The translations under genes were made by a program, and so were the position numbers. Shown piece by piece: positions 41,173 through 50,802 of a DNA stretch of 64,000 nt. The stretch is taken from positions 38,951 through 102,950 of the forward strand of contig JAAEMP010000200.1 in assembly GCA_024225445.1 (NCBI GenBank). The letters are read 5' to 3'. Under the pieces are notes generated by a model. It was given only the letters and a program-made list of their open reading frames with translations. It searched no databases and was not told where the DNA came from. Position 1 is the first letter of the stretch, and each line of letters starts with the position of its first letter. The stretch comes from Hyphomicrobiales bacterium. Its GTDB lineage: Bacteria; Pseudomonadota; Alphaproteobacteria; Rhizobiales; Rhizobiaceae.

Positions 41173-43974
41173 ATGAAAATCATATCCACCAACGTTTTTG
41201 TCGGACCCAATGTTTGGGCAAGTTTTCCAGTTATCCGGCATGTAGTCGACCTGGGTATTTTGGAAGAATGGCCTTCATCAAAAATTGGTGACAAATTCAT
41301 AGATGCTTTGATCGATGCTCTACCGGCTTTGATCGAACACGGTTGCTCCTATCGTCAGCCGGGTGGTTTTATCCGCCGTCTGCGAGAAGACGAAGGTACT
41401 TGGCTTGGTCATGTGATGGAACATTGTGCTCTGGAAATCCAGTGTGTTGCGGGTACCGATGTTTCTTTTGGTCGAACCCGTACCACGGGTGAACCGGGGA
41501 AATATAATCTGGTCTATGCTTATGGCCAAAGAAATGTTGGGTTGGAAGCGGGCCACCTGGCGCTGCGTCTGATCATGCATTTGCTGCCTGACCACGTTCG
41601 CAAACTCACCGACTATGATTTTGATCCGGATTTTGATTGGGAAGAGGAATTGAGGGAATATGTCCTGCGTTCCCAAAAAAGGGAATTTGGACCGAGCACC
41701 GGGTCTCTGGTGAAAGCAGCCCAGGAAAGGAGTATTCCCTGGATAAGACTTAATGATTATAGCCTGGTTCAATTCGGTCATGGCAAGTACCAGCAGCGCA
41801 TTCAGGCAACAATTACCAGTGAAACCCGGCATATCGCCGTGGAAATTTCTTGTGACAAGGAAGATACCCACAATCTCCTGAATGATCTGGGTCTGCCTGT
41901 TCCGCAGCAGCGTATGGTCTATAGTACCAGGGCAGCGGTTAGGGCGGCAAGGAGTATCGGGTATCCTGTGGTTGTAAAACCGCTGAATGCCAATCATGGT
42001 CGAGGAGTATCGATTAATCTGTATGAAGATAATCAGGTGGAAACGGCTTTTGAGGAAGCCAGGGAACACGGAACAAGCCGTGCTATTCTGGTTGAAAGCT
42101 TTGTTACCGGCATGGATCACCGGATGCTGGTGGTCAACAACGAACTGGTTGCCGTTGCCAAGAGAGTGCCCGGTCACGTTGTTGGTGATGGAAAATCCAC
42201 TATTGCTGAATTGATTGAGATTACGAACAGTGATCCCAGACGAGGCATCGGTCATGAGAAGGTATTGACCAACCTGGAACTGGATGTTCAGGCTGAGCGC
42301 TTGATGAAAGATGCGGGCCTCACAGAGGATACTGTTCTTTCGGATGGCGAAGCATTCTATCTGCGCTCCACCGCAAATCTGTCAACTGGCGGCACGGCAA
42401 TTGACATGACGGATGCTGTTCATCCTGACAATCGGGATATGGCTGTCAGGACGATCAAAGCAGTTGGACTGGATGTCGGTGGGGTGGATTTTCTGACTGA
42501 TGACATCACCCGTTCATACAAAGAGGCCGGTGGAGCTATTGTAGAAGTCAATGCCGCCCCCGGTTTTCGCATGCATGTTGCACCCAGTGAAGGGGCACCC
42601 CGGGATGTTTCTGGCAAGGTTATTGACATGCTGTTCCCGGTTGGCAGCCAATCGCGCATACCGATTGCGGCGATTACCGGCACTAACGGCAAGACGACGA
42701 CTTCACGCATGCTCGCCCACATCATGAAAGCTTCCGGTCATATTGTTGGCATGACTTCAACAGATGGAGTTTATGTGGATGGAAAACTCAGTGTGAAGGG
42801 TGATATGACCGGTCCGACTTCGGCGCAAATTGTTTTACGTGATCCCACCGTTGACTTTGCTGTCATGGAAACAGCAAGAGGCGGACTGGTGCGTAGCGGG
42901 TTGGGCTATCAAAATTCAGATGTGGCCGCGTGCCTGAATGTAACTTCCGACCATTTGGGATTGGGTGGCATCAATACGGTTGAAGAAATGGCTGTAATAA
43001 AAAGGGTTTTGGTCGAGTCGGCAACCGGTACCGTAGTTCTAAATGCTGACGACATTCATTGCCTGCGAATGGCCGACTTTGCCCAATCCGAGATCATTTG
43101 CTATGCCACGATGGATGCCGACCATTCATTGGTGAAGGAACATATTCAGACTGGGGGCAGAGCTGTAGTGTTGGAAAAAGGCATGAGCGGCGACATGATA
43201 ACCATATACGACAATGGCACCCACATGCCTGTTCTGTGGTCTCATCTGATTCCGGCGACAATGGAAGGCAAGGCAATGCATAACGTGCAGAACGCCATGT
43301 TTGCTACTGCCATGGCTTATAGTTTTGATGTGGATCTGGATAATATTCGTCATGGTTTGAGAACCTTTGACACCAGCTTTTTTCAGGCCCCCGGTCGAAC
43401 CAATGTATTTGACGAACATCCGTTCAAGGTCATTCTCGATTATGCTCATAATCCAGCGGCATTCAGGGCAATAGTGGATCTCTCTGATCGCATGGATGTG
43501 ACAGGACGAAGGATTGCCGTGGTGGCTGTGCCTGGTAACAGGCGCGATGAGGATGTTTTTGAGGCGGCGGAAATACTGGCAGGGCATTTTGATCATTATA
43601 TCTGCAAGGCCGATGACAACCGCCGTAAACGTGGCCATGACGAAATCCCGAAAATGCTGAAGGAAGGATTTCTAAAGCAGGGGGTAGATGCGAGTATTAT
43701 TGACATTATTCCTGATGAGACCGAGGCCGTGGATAAGGCCCTTAACATGGCCGAAGAAGGAGATTTGGTTATTGTCTTTGGTGATGACAGTGCCCGATGC
43801 TGGAAACAGATTATTTATTTCCAGAATGAAGATACACCAAAGCCGGAAACCAAATCCCGTATTAGGGAAATATCGGAACCGGATCCCAGTGGCATGGTTG
43901 GTAAAGAGGAAACCCTGATCCGTGATGAGAGGGGTGTTCGACTGGCTCGCAATACAGATGAGGACAGCGACTAG
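41173..43974 (+). CDS. cphA: Cyanophycin synthetase
   Basis: This 933-residue enzyme builds the nitrogen store cyanophycin (multi-L-arginyl-poly-L-aspartate). The N-terminal domain (about 1-200) has HVMEHCALEIQ. The ATP-grasp domain (about 210-480) that adds aspartate has VVKPLNANHGRGVSINLY and VEVNAAPGFRMH. The Mur-ligase domain that adds arginine begins with the P-loop AAITGTNGKTTTSRM at about residue 500 and has LDYAHNPAAFRAI. The length slightly exceeds the usual 870-900 because of a charged tail of about 40 residues. It lies between cyanophycinase and a second Mur-ligase gene. Aspartate and arginine supply may involve argG at 48926-50158. Confidence 0.95.
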   Translation: MKIISTNVFVGPNVWASFPVIRHVVDLGILEEWPSSKIGDKFIDALIDALPALIEHGCSYRQPGGFIRRLREDEGTWLGHVMEHCALEIQCVAGTDVSFGRTRTTGEPGKYNLVYAYGQRNVGLEAGHLALRLIMHLLPDHVRKLTDYDFDPDFDWEEELREYVLRSQKREFGPSTGSLVKAAQERSIPWIRLNDYSLVQFGHGKYQQRIQATITSETRHIAVEISCDKEDTHNLLNDLGLPVPQQRMVYSTRAAVRAARSIGYPVVVKPLNANHGRGVSINLYEDNQVETAFEEAREHGTSRAILVESFVTGMDHRMLVVNNELVAVAKRVPGHVVGDGKSTIAELIEITNSDPRRGIGHEKVLTNLELDVQAERLMKDAGLTEDTVLSDGEAFYLRSTANLSTGGTAIDMTDAVHPDNRDMAVRTIKAVGLDVGGVDFLTDDITRSYKEAGGAIVEVNAAPGFRMHVAPSEGAPRDVSGKVIDMLFPVGSQSRIPIAAITGTNGKTTTSRMLAHIMKASGHIVGMTSTDGVYVDGKLSVKGDMTGPTSAQIVLRDPTVDFAVMETARGGLVRSGLGYQNSDVAACLNVTSDHLGLGGINTVEEMAVIKRVLVESATGTVVLNADDIHCLRMADFAQSEIICYATMDADHSLVKEHIQTGGRAVVLEKGMSGDMITIYDNGTHMPVLWSHLIPATMEGKAMHNVQNAMFATAMAYSFDVDLDNIRHGLRTFDTSFFQAPGRTNVFDEHPFKVILDYAHNPAAFRAIVDLSDRMDVTGRRIAVVAVPGNRRDEDVFEAAEILAGHFDHYICKADDNRRKRGHDEIPKMLKEGFLKQGVDASIIDIIPDETEAVDKALNMAEEGDLVIVFGDDSARCWKQIIYFQNEDTPKPETKSRIREISEPDPSGMVGKEETLIRDERGVRLARNTDEDSD

Positions 43975-43995
43975 AATATTGACGGGAGTTTGGTC

Positions 43996-45744
43996 TTGGT
44001 CGAAGCGATAGAATACATTGAGGATGCACTTACTATTCCCATTCCATCATCCGGTACATTGGTGCTGGATGACTGTCGGCGCCTGACGGGACCTGGCCTT
44101 CTGTGGAATGAAGCTGGAGCTGTTCTTGATGTATTTTTTCAAGGACATGATACTGAAAGGCTTGTCAAGTTGTGGCAGATCAAGGCTCGCTGTGTCCTGG
44201 ACGGGATCGGATGGCAGGGGGAAAAAGTAATTGCTCGCACTTTTGAAGGCGGTGCCAACCTGGCAATCTCGGCACCGATGGATCAACTCTATTCGGCAAT
44301 TTTTGCAGTCCAGACCGCATGGCATTTTGTCGCCTCCAGCATTCTTTCCACTGAGCCTGGCAACTTTGACAAGATGATAGATGATTTAAAGGGCGTTATG
44401 GCCAGAGAGGCCAATCAGGAGTTGATCCAGTTAATCGATGCGGCTCAAACCCATGGGGTGGAAGCGCTCGCCGATGATGATAATTTTTCCATAGGGCATG
44501 GAAAGGGATCAATTACCTGGCCTGTATCGAAATTGCCGAAAACCGGAGAGGTTGCATGGGAAAACGTGAGTAATGTTCCCGTTGCGTTGATTACAGGCAC
44601 CAACGGCAAAACCACAACCACCAGGTTGTCCAGTTCTATTGCCGCTGCGTCGGGCCTGGTTTCAGGCCTGACCTCCACGGACTTTATTCAGATCGGTGAT
44701 GACATTCTTGAGCGGGGTGATTACTCGGGACCCGGAGGAGCGAGAATACTTCTTCGTGATCAGCGTCTGGAGATTGCGTTCCTTGAAGTTGCCCGTGGTG
44801 GGATCTTACGCCGTGGATTGCCGCTGCGACTAGCTCAGGCTGCGCTCGTGACAAATGTTGCAGCTGATCATTTGGGGCAATTCGGTGTTAATACGGTTGA
44901 GGAGTTGGCCCAGGTTAAAATTGCGGTTCATCGCGCTTTAGCGAATGATGGAATATTAGTACTCAATGCCGACGATCCCTATATTGTCACCGAGGCTGAG
45001 CGAATTGAGACCAACAATATTTGGTGGTTTTCCCTGGACCGTTCAACCTCGCAAATTTCACAGGCTTTGGAATCTGGTTCTTGCGCAGCCTGGCTTGAAG
45101 ATTCTTCCCTTGTCTTTTTTGATGGCAAAAACGAGATTGAAATCATCGATATTGCAAACATACCACTGACCTTGAACGGCGCAGCACGCTACAATATTCG
45201 GAATGCTCTGGGTGCCCTTTGTTTATCCCGCACGCTTGGCATCGGTGATGAAGCCATCCGTCAGGGCTTGTCAGAATTCCAAAATGACCCGCGTAATAAT
45301 CCCGGCCGATGCAATGAATTTTTGGTCAAAGGAGCTCGGGTTTTTGTGGATTTCGCCCACAATCCTCATTCAATATCCGCAGTAGCGCAAGCCATGCTGG
45401 AAATTCCAGCCAAACGCAAGTTTGTTTTGCTGGGTCATGCCGGAGATCGCTCGGATCAGGATATCCGCGATGTCACCAAAACCGCATTTTCCCTTAAGCC
45501 GGATTTTGTAGTTGCTGCCGAACTTCAGGACTATCTCAGGGGCAGGGAATGGGGAGAAATCACAGACATGATCCGAAAAGAATGTCTGGTGCAGGGGCTT
45601 TCCGATGATCATGTAATTCTTGCTAATTCTCCCACGGAAGGCGTTGCCAGGATCATAGATCTTCTAGAGCCAGGTGACCTGGCGCTTCTTCTGGTGCTTT
45701 CGGAACGCGATAAGGTATTCGAATTGCTGGAACGTTTTCAATAA
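43996..45744 (+). CDS. Cyanophycin synthetase-like Mur ligase without ATP-grasp domain
   Basis: This 582-residue protein has an N-terminal domain of about 190 residues that I do not recognise, then a full Mur-ligase-type half: P-loop ITGTNGKTTTTRL (about residue 200), LEVARGGILRRGLPLR, NVAADHLGQFGVNTVEELA, VDFAHNPHSI and a C-terminal domain. It matches the Mur half of cyanophycin synthetase, including the ARGG motif, but no ATP-grasp domain is present. TTG at 43996 has GGGAG 7 nt upstream. It follows cphA by 21 bp. It may add a second amino acid, edit or prime the polymer, or work as a heteromer with CphA. All nucleotide-binding motifs look intact, so it is not a pseudogene. Confidence 0.82.
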   Translation: MVEAIEYIEDALTIPIPSSGTLVLDDCRRLTGPGLLWNEAGAVLDVFFQGHDTERLVKLWQIKARCVLDGIGWQGEKVIARTFEGGANLAISAPMDQLYSAIFAVQTAWHFVASSILSTEPGNFDKMIDDLKGVMAREANQELIQLIDAAQTHGVEALADDDNFSIGHGKGSITWPVSKLPKTGEVAWENVSNVPVALITGTNGKTTTTRLSSSIAAASGLVSGLTSTDFIQIGDDILERGDYSGPGGARILLRDQRLEIAFLEVARGGILRRGLPLRLAQAALVTNVAADHLGQFGVNTVEELAQVKIAVHRALANDGILVLNADDPYIVTEAERIETNNIWWFSLDRSTSQISQALESGSCAAWLEDSSLVFFDGKNEIEIIDIANIPLTLNGAARYNIRNALGALCLSRTLGIGDEAIRQGLSEFQNDPRNNPGRCNEFLVKGARVFVDFAHNPHSISAVAQAMLEIPAKRKFVLLGHAGDRSDQDIRDVTKTAFSLKPDFVVAAELQDYLRGREWGEITDMIRKECLVQGLSDDHVILANSPTEGVARIIDLLEPGDLALLLVLSERDKVFELLERFQ

Positions 45745-46054
45745 AATAAGAATTACTTGACCGAATCGAGAGCGCGCTCGATGTAAACATGAAGCGGTCT
45801 AATTGGGGACATTGCATATCAAATCAACTCTGGCAACAAACAGTTTTTGCCCGGTCTATATAGCAGAACACCTTTATAATGATCATGCAATCAGGAGCGA
45901 AAAGCCACCGGTGCCTGTGCGCCGCCCCGCGGAGGCCGGGCGCAAGCCCGAATAGCCGTGAGCAAAAAAAATCAAAACTGAATCAAAATAAAGGGCTCTG
46001 CTATAACAGGATGCAGTCTACTTTTAATCGTTCGGCACAGGAAAGAATTCATCC
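45745..46054. other. Intergenic region with a GC-rich structured island
   Basis: About 310 bases between convergent genes. The stretch 45905-45960 is clearly more GC-rich than its surroundings and contains the hairpin CGGGC-GCAA-GCCCG with a GNRA-type tetraloop (45937-45950), closed further by ggc/gcc. An AATTGGGGACATTGCATATC run near 45800-45820 resembles the ends of small transposable repeats. No gene is credible. Confidence 0.4.
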
Positions 46055-48295
46055 TCACACAAAATCGATATACTTGTTGAACGGCATTTCGCGGATGCGC
46101 TTGCCTGTTACCGCGAAGATTGCATTAGCAAGTGCAGGTGCGGCCGGTGGCACCGGCGGTTCGCCGATCCCCCGGATTTTCCCAGCGTTTTCAAGACCAC
46201 GCACCTCAATCTCAGGACACTGATACAAACGCATGGCTTCAAATGAATCGAAATTGGTCTGCTCGGCCATACCATCGGAATAGATGATTTCACAATTGAT
46301 CGCATGGCCAAGGCCAAAAATGACACCACCCTGAACGAGGTTTTCAAAATTGACCGGATCGACAATCCGGCCCACATCGCAAGCCACCCAGACCTTGTCG
46401 ACACGAATTCCGTTTTCAGTGCTGACCACCTCGACGACCTCGGCAATCGGTACGCCGAAGCTCTCCACAAATGCCACCCCGCGGCCCTTGTTGGAGGGCA
46501 GAGTACCACCCCATCCCGACATCTCCGCCACTGCTTCCAACACCTTGCGGGACACTGCGTGCTCCATCAGGCGGATGCGTTCCTCCATCGGGTCAGCGCC
46601 TGCTTCATGGATCAATTCATCGAGAAAACTGTCAAAGAAGAAGCCGGCCGCCGATGCTCCCACAGAGCGCCATGAGGAAACCGGGGCGAGCTCCGGTACG
46701 CGATAGGCACGCATCCGGTAGTTCGCCAGCGAATAGGGATTGTTCCATGCGCCTGCGGCAATCTGTGCATCTGCCCCGGGAACACTGATGCCCGCCCGGC
46801 CCATCTGCGATCCGATCACCGAAGGCGAGGCGATCTGCAGGTCAATGCCCGCGACTCTGCCGTCAATCACCGCACCTGCACCGCGGGCCATTGCGATGGG
46901 GCGCGGAAAATCGTGGGCGAAATCTTCTTCACGAGAATAGGTCAATTTTACTGGCATACCGCGCATCTGGTTGGCAATTTCTGCCGCCTGTTTCAAGTAT
47001 TCGAACTCCAGCCGGTGACCGAAACTGCCGCCGATGAACTGATTGTGCAGATGCACCCGTTCCGGTTCGTGCCCGGTGATAGCGGCCACGATCTGCTGCG
47101 CCATGCGCTGAAGCTGATGACCGGTCCAAAGATCGACCCTGTCGTCGTTCACTTTGATGACGGCATTCAACGGCTCCAGCGGCTGGTGTGCGACATAGGG
47201 AGCGCGGTATTCAGCTGACAAAGCCCTGCCTGCGGTGAGCGTCGCTTCAACGTCTCCATCGTTGCGCCATTCGGCATCAAGGCGCTCATCAACAAAGGAA
47301 TTGGCAATTTCCTTCCAATGATTATCCTGTTGTGCAGGATAGGGTGCTGAATCCCAGTCAAAGTCAATCGCTTCGGCTGCCTGGAATGCGCGCCAGGTGT
47401 TGTCGGCGATCACCGCCACACCATTGGTGATCGGCACAATTTTCTGAACACCGCGCATCATTTCTGCAGCTTTAGCGTCATAACCTTTCAGCTTGCCGCC
47501 CTGGCGCGGATTAATCTTGACCGCGGCATGGACCATGTCTTCGACTGCAACATCAATACCGTATTCCAGTGTGCCGGTGGACTTGGCAACGATATCCAAC
47601 CGCTGCATCGGCCTGCCGATCATACGCCATTGAGCCGGATCGCGTAGAACCACATCCTCAACCGGATCTATTTCCGCTGCGATAGTTGCAAGCTGGGTAT
47701 ATTTCAGTTCGCTTCCGTCAGGCAGTTGAACCGCGCCATTCGCGGTTTTGAGCTTTTTCACCGGAATGCCGGTTTTCTTCGACGCTGCCAGTTTCAGTGT
47801 CTCGCGGGCAACCGCTCCTGCTCTGCGCAGCTTATCAAAGCTGTCGGGAATCGTGGTCGACCCGCCGGTACCCTGCATTCCCATTAACTTCAATACACCA
47901 CCCATAACGCTTCGCATGGTATCAGCGGAAAAACTTTCATTGGTCGACATGAACGGCACACCTTCGTCGGCCATGGCCGTGTTCCAATAGGCGGCGCTGG
48001 GTACGCCGAATCCCACTTCGAACTGGCCGAATTCGATATCCAGTTCCTCGGCTATAAGGGCAGCCTGGGCAGAATTGACACCCTGTCCCTTGTCGGCATG
48101 CGGTGCGATCAGGGTTACCTTGTCTCTGTCCACCATAACCCAGGGATTAAACGCGGCAGTTCCTCCAACTAAGCCTTCCTCCAACGGGTTGTCATGGGGC
48201 TTGCGGACCATGTAGGTCCCAAAGGCTACTCCGCCTGCGATGGCTGCAGATCCGATCAGGAAGGTACGGCGGGCAATCGTTTTCAGTTTTCCCAT
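46055..48295 (-). CDS. Molybdenum hydroxylase large subunit, isoquinoline 1-oxidoreductase type, Tat-exported
   Basis: This 746-residue protein begins with a twin-arginine signal (IARRTFLIGSAAIAGGVAFG), so it is probably exported folded to the periplasm. It contains the xanthine dehydrogenase-family molybdopterin domains: FIGGSFGHRLEFEYLKQA, SWRSVGASAAGFFFDSF, and the C-terminal GIGEPPVPPAAPALANAIF with the catalytic glutamate. It matches the IorB kind, which works with a small 2Fe-2S subunit and without a FAD subunit, giving electrons to a cytochrome or quinone. The small subunit gene is 3 bp upstream. Natural substrates of most such enzymes are unknown; aldehydes and N-heterocycles are usual. 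Confidence 0.9.
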   Translation of the reverse strand: MGKLKTIARRTFLIGSAAIAGGVAFGTYMVRKPHDNPLEEGLVGGTAAFNPWVMVDRDKVTLIAPHADKGQGVNSAQAALIAEELDIEFGQFEVGFGVPSAAYWNTAMADEGVPFMSTNESFSADTMRSVMGGVLKLMGMQGTGGSTTIPDSFDKLRRAGAVARETLKLAASKKTGIPVKKLKTANGAVQLPDGSELKYTQLATIAAEIDPVEDVVLRDPAQWRMIGRPMQRLDIVAKSTGTLEYGIDVAVEDMVHAAVKINPRQGGKLKGYDAKAAEMMRGVQKIVPITNGVAVIADNTWRAFQAAEAIDFDWDSAPYPAQQDNHWKEIANSFVDERLDAEWRNDGDVEATLTAGRALSAEYRAPYVAHQPLEPLNAVIKVNDDRVDLWTGHQLQRMAQQIVAAITGHEPERVHLHNQFIGGSFGHRLEFEYLKQAAEIANQMRGMPVKLTYSREEDFAHDFPRPIAMARGAGAVIDGRVAGIDLQIASPSVIGSQMGRAGISVPGADAQIAAGAWNNPYSLANYRMRAYRVPELAPVSSWRSVGASAAGFFFDSFLDELIHEAGADPMEERIRLMEHAVSRKVLEAVAEMSGWGGTLPSNKGRGVAFVESFGVPIAEVVEVVSTENGIRVDKVWVACDVGRIVDPVNFENLVQGGVIFGLGHAINCEIIYSDGMAEQTNFDSFEAMRLYQCPEIEVRGLENAGKIRGIGEPPVPPAAPALANAIFAVTGKRIREMPFNKYIDFV

Positions 48296-48298
48296 AAC

Positions 48299-48757
48299 TC
48301 AGCCATTCCCTAATGTGGCTGCCGCGGTTTTCACGGCGCTACGAATACGAAGATAAGTCCCGCACCTGCAAAGATTGCCTGACATGGCTTCGTCAATGTC
48401 CGCATCTGTCGGATCAGGATTGTTAGCAAGAAGATCGGCAGCCTGCATGATCTGTCCCGACTGGCAATAGCCGCATTGGGCTACCTGGTGCTTGATCCAG
48501 GCGGCCTGCACCGCATGCAGCGCATCGGGAGTGCCCAGGCCTTCAATCGTCGTAACCTCGCCATCCACATCGCTCATTAGTGTCTGGCAGGAACGAACAG
48601 CTTCCCCATCAATATGTACAGTACAGGCCCCGCAGGCGGAGATACCACAACCGTATTTGGGCCCTGTTATTCCCAATTCATCTCTCAGAACCCACAGAAG
48701 CGGCATGTCTGGCTCGACATCCACCTCGTGCATTCTCCCGTTTACGTTCAACCTCAT
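48299..48757 (-). CDS. Molybdenum hydroxylase 2Fe-2S subunit, isoquinoline 1-oxidoreductase type
   Basis: This 152-residue electron-transfer subunit has the ferredoxin cluster motif [13 protein letters not shown] with a fourth cysteine in RSCQTLM, and the second cluster in [12 protein letters not shown] and [12 protein letters not shown]. The ATG at 48757 gives the expected family N-terminus [12 protein letters not shown]; an earlier in-frame start adds 22 unrelated residues. It should travel to the periplasm with the Tat signal of its partner, because it has no signal of its own. Confidence 0.92.
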   Translation of the reverse strand: MRLNVNGRMHEVDVEPDMPLLWVLRDELGITGPKYGCGISACGACTVHIDGEAVRSCQTLMSDVDGEVTTIEGLGTPDALHAVQAAWIKHQVAQCGYCQSGQIMQAADLLANNPDPTDADIDEAMSGNLCRCGTYLRIRSAVKTAAATLGNG

Positions 48758-48925
48758 GCGACCCCGTCCTCTCAAATATTGATGCTTTCCTGCACCGGCA
48801 CATATTTGTGCCAGAATATGCACAGATTATGCCAAAAATATCACCGTGGACGACAAAAGCGTAAAAGGAACGGTGTCAGTACCAGCTCCGGTTATCAGGA
48901 TCCCATTCCACAATACCCGTTTGGA

Positions 48926-50158
48926 TTATTTCACCCGGCGATTGCGTGCCGCCAGGGTTCGAAGACGTAGCGCATTCAGCCGGATAAAACCGTGAGCATC
49001 TTCCTGGTCATAGGCACCCGCATCATCCTCAAAGGTGACAAGTTCCTCAGAATATAGTGAGCTGTCGCTTGTTCTGCCAGTAACAATGACATTGCCCTTG
49101 TAAAGTTTCAGCCGGACCTTGCCTTCAACATGTTCCTGGGATTTATCAATCAACGCCTGCAGCATTTCACGCTCGGGTGAATACCAGAATCCATTATAAA
49201 TCAGTTCGGCATAACGAGGCATCAACTCATCTTTAAGATGTGCTGCCCCGCCATCGAGCGTGATCGATTCCATCGCCCGGTGGGCGCTCAGCAGGATCGT
49301 ACCCCCTGGAGTTTCATATACGCCGCGCGACTTCATCCCGACAAAACGATTTTCCACCAGATCAAGACGCCCAATGCCGTTGTCGCGACCAAGATCGTTC
49401 AGTTGCTGGAACAATGTCGCAGCACTCATCTTGTTACCATTCAGGGCAACGGCATCACCTTTGTAGAATTCAATTTCGATATCGGTTGCAACATCAGGTG
49501 CATCCATTGGCGATATGGTACGCTGATAGACATATTGAGGTGATTCTTCCCAGGGATCCTCCAGCACTTTACCCTCCGAGGAAGAATGCAGCATATTGGC
49601 ATCGACCGAAAATGGTGCCTCCCCCCTTTTGTCCTTGGGCACCGGAATCTGGTGCAATTCGGCAAAATTCATCAAATCAGTACGGGATTTGAAATCCCAG
49701 TCCCGCCAGGGAGCAATCACCTTGATATCCGGATTAAGCGCATAGGCTGCCAGTTCGAACCGTACCTGATCATTGCCTTTTCCGGTCGCTCCATGAGCAA
49801 TGGCATCAGCGCCGGTTTCTTCGGCAATCTCAACCAGACGCTTTGATATCAACGGACGTGCAATTGATGTTCCCAGCAAATATACGCCCTCATAAGCGGC
49901 ATTGGCCCTGAACATCGGGAAAACAAAATCGGATATGAATTCCTCGCGCAGATCCTCGATGTAAATCTCTTTGATGCCGAGTAATTCGGCTTTTCGCCGT
50001 GCCGGTGCAAGTTCTTCGCCCTGACCCAGATCAGCGGTAAAGGTCACCACCTCCGCCCGATATTCGGTTTCCAGCCATTTCAAAATAATCGAAGTATCAA
50101 GCCCGCCTGAATAGGCCAGCACCACTTTATTCACATCTTCTTTTTTCAGTTTACTCAT
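48926..50158 (-). CDS. argG: Argininosuccinate synthase
   Basis: This 410-residue enzyme condenses citrulline and aspartate with ATP in arginine synthesis. The P-loop-like motif [17 protein letters not shown] is near the start, [15 protein letters not shown] is at about residue 117, and the rest is collinear with ArgG of normal length, ending AARNRRVK. It is separate from other arg genes. Arginine is also a building block of the cyanophycin system encoded upstream, though nothing shows joint regulation. Confidence 0.97.
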   Translation of the reverse strand: MSKLKKEDVNKVVLAYSGGLDTSIILKWLETEYRAEVVTFTADLGQGEELAPARRKAELLGIKEIYIEDLREEFISDFVFPMFRANAAYEGVYLLGTSIARPLISKRLVEIAEETGADAIAHGATGKGNDQVRFELAAYALNPDIKVIAPWRDWDFKSRTDLMNFAELHQIPVPKDKRGEAPFSVDANMLHSSSEGKVLEDPWEESPQYVYQRTISPMDAPDVATDIEIEFYKGDAVALNGNKMSAATLFQQLNDLGRDNGIGRLDLVENRFVGMKSRGVYETPGGTILLSAHRAMESITLDGGAAHLKDELMPRYAELIYNGFWYSPEREMLQALIDKSQEHVEGKVRLKLYKGNVIVTGRTSDSSLYSEELVTFEDDAGAYDQEDAHGFIRLNALRLRTLAARNRRVK

Positions 50159-50301
50159 TGCTTTTGGTTACCAGATTGTACTCAATAATTTTTTTGCACT
50201 TTATCCATAACCGATTGAAGCGCAAGCATCACCTGTCGCAAAGACGCGTTTTTTAATACTGCAAGGCCAATTGAAGGTGTTTATTCCAGGCTTGTCTGCC
50301 G

Positions 50302-50796
50302 TCAGGATTCTGACGACACGGAATTTGCAGTCCCCAACCAGTCCCCGGCACAGCGACCGGCAATCAGCCAGTAAACAAATCCTGCAATGAAGCCGGCGGA
50401 CAAAGCAACCAGCAAAGGTCCGTATTCGCCCGATGATCCGACCGGACTGGAAACAACATGGGAATTGTCAAAACCTGTCAAAGCGAGGAATCCAGCAGAT
50501 AATCCACCCAGAACTAGATTGGTTACCAGCCCTTTCCACCGCATCAATTCCGCTATCGCTATAAGGATTGCAACCAGGCCAATCGAATAGGCGCCAATCA
50601 ACATTGTTGAAGCAAAACCAATTCCCAGCGATACAAATGCAAACATTTCCTCTTCCCAGCTGTCGAGCAAGGGACCAGTGGTCAATACTTCATTATAAAA
50701 GCCGAAGCCGATAAACATACCCGCAGCAACGACCGCCAATGCAAATGCAAATGATATTGATATCAGTCGCAGGACCAGATTTCCAAATAATGCCAT
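50302..50796 (-). CDS. Conserved membrane protein of unknown function
   Basis: This 164-residue protein has four hydrophobic segments (around residues 8-32, 50-85, 88-107 and 128-147) separated by short polar loops, one with NSHVVSSPVGSSGEYG. I do not recognise a named family. It starts 6 bp after the rlmN stop on the same strand. The order rlmN, membrane protein, argG recurs in rhizobia. Confidence 0.78.
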   Translation of the reverse strand: MALFGNLVLRLISISFAFALAVVAAGMFIGFGFYNEVLTTGPLLDSWEEEMFAFVSLGIGFASTMLIGAYSIGLVAILIAIAELMRWKGLVTNLVLGGLSAGFLALTGFDNSHVVSSPVGSSGEYGPLLVALSAGFIAGFVYWLIAGRCAGDWLGTANSVSSES

Positions 50797-50802
50797 GGCT
50801 GC

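Noticed and set aside
43996..45744. Truncated pseudogene of cyanophycin synthetase
   Set aside because: The Mur-ligase motifs are intact, the frame is open for 582 codons and the N-terminal part is a different domain rather than a remnant of ATP-grasp.
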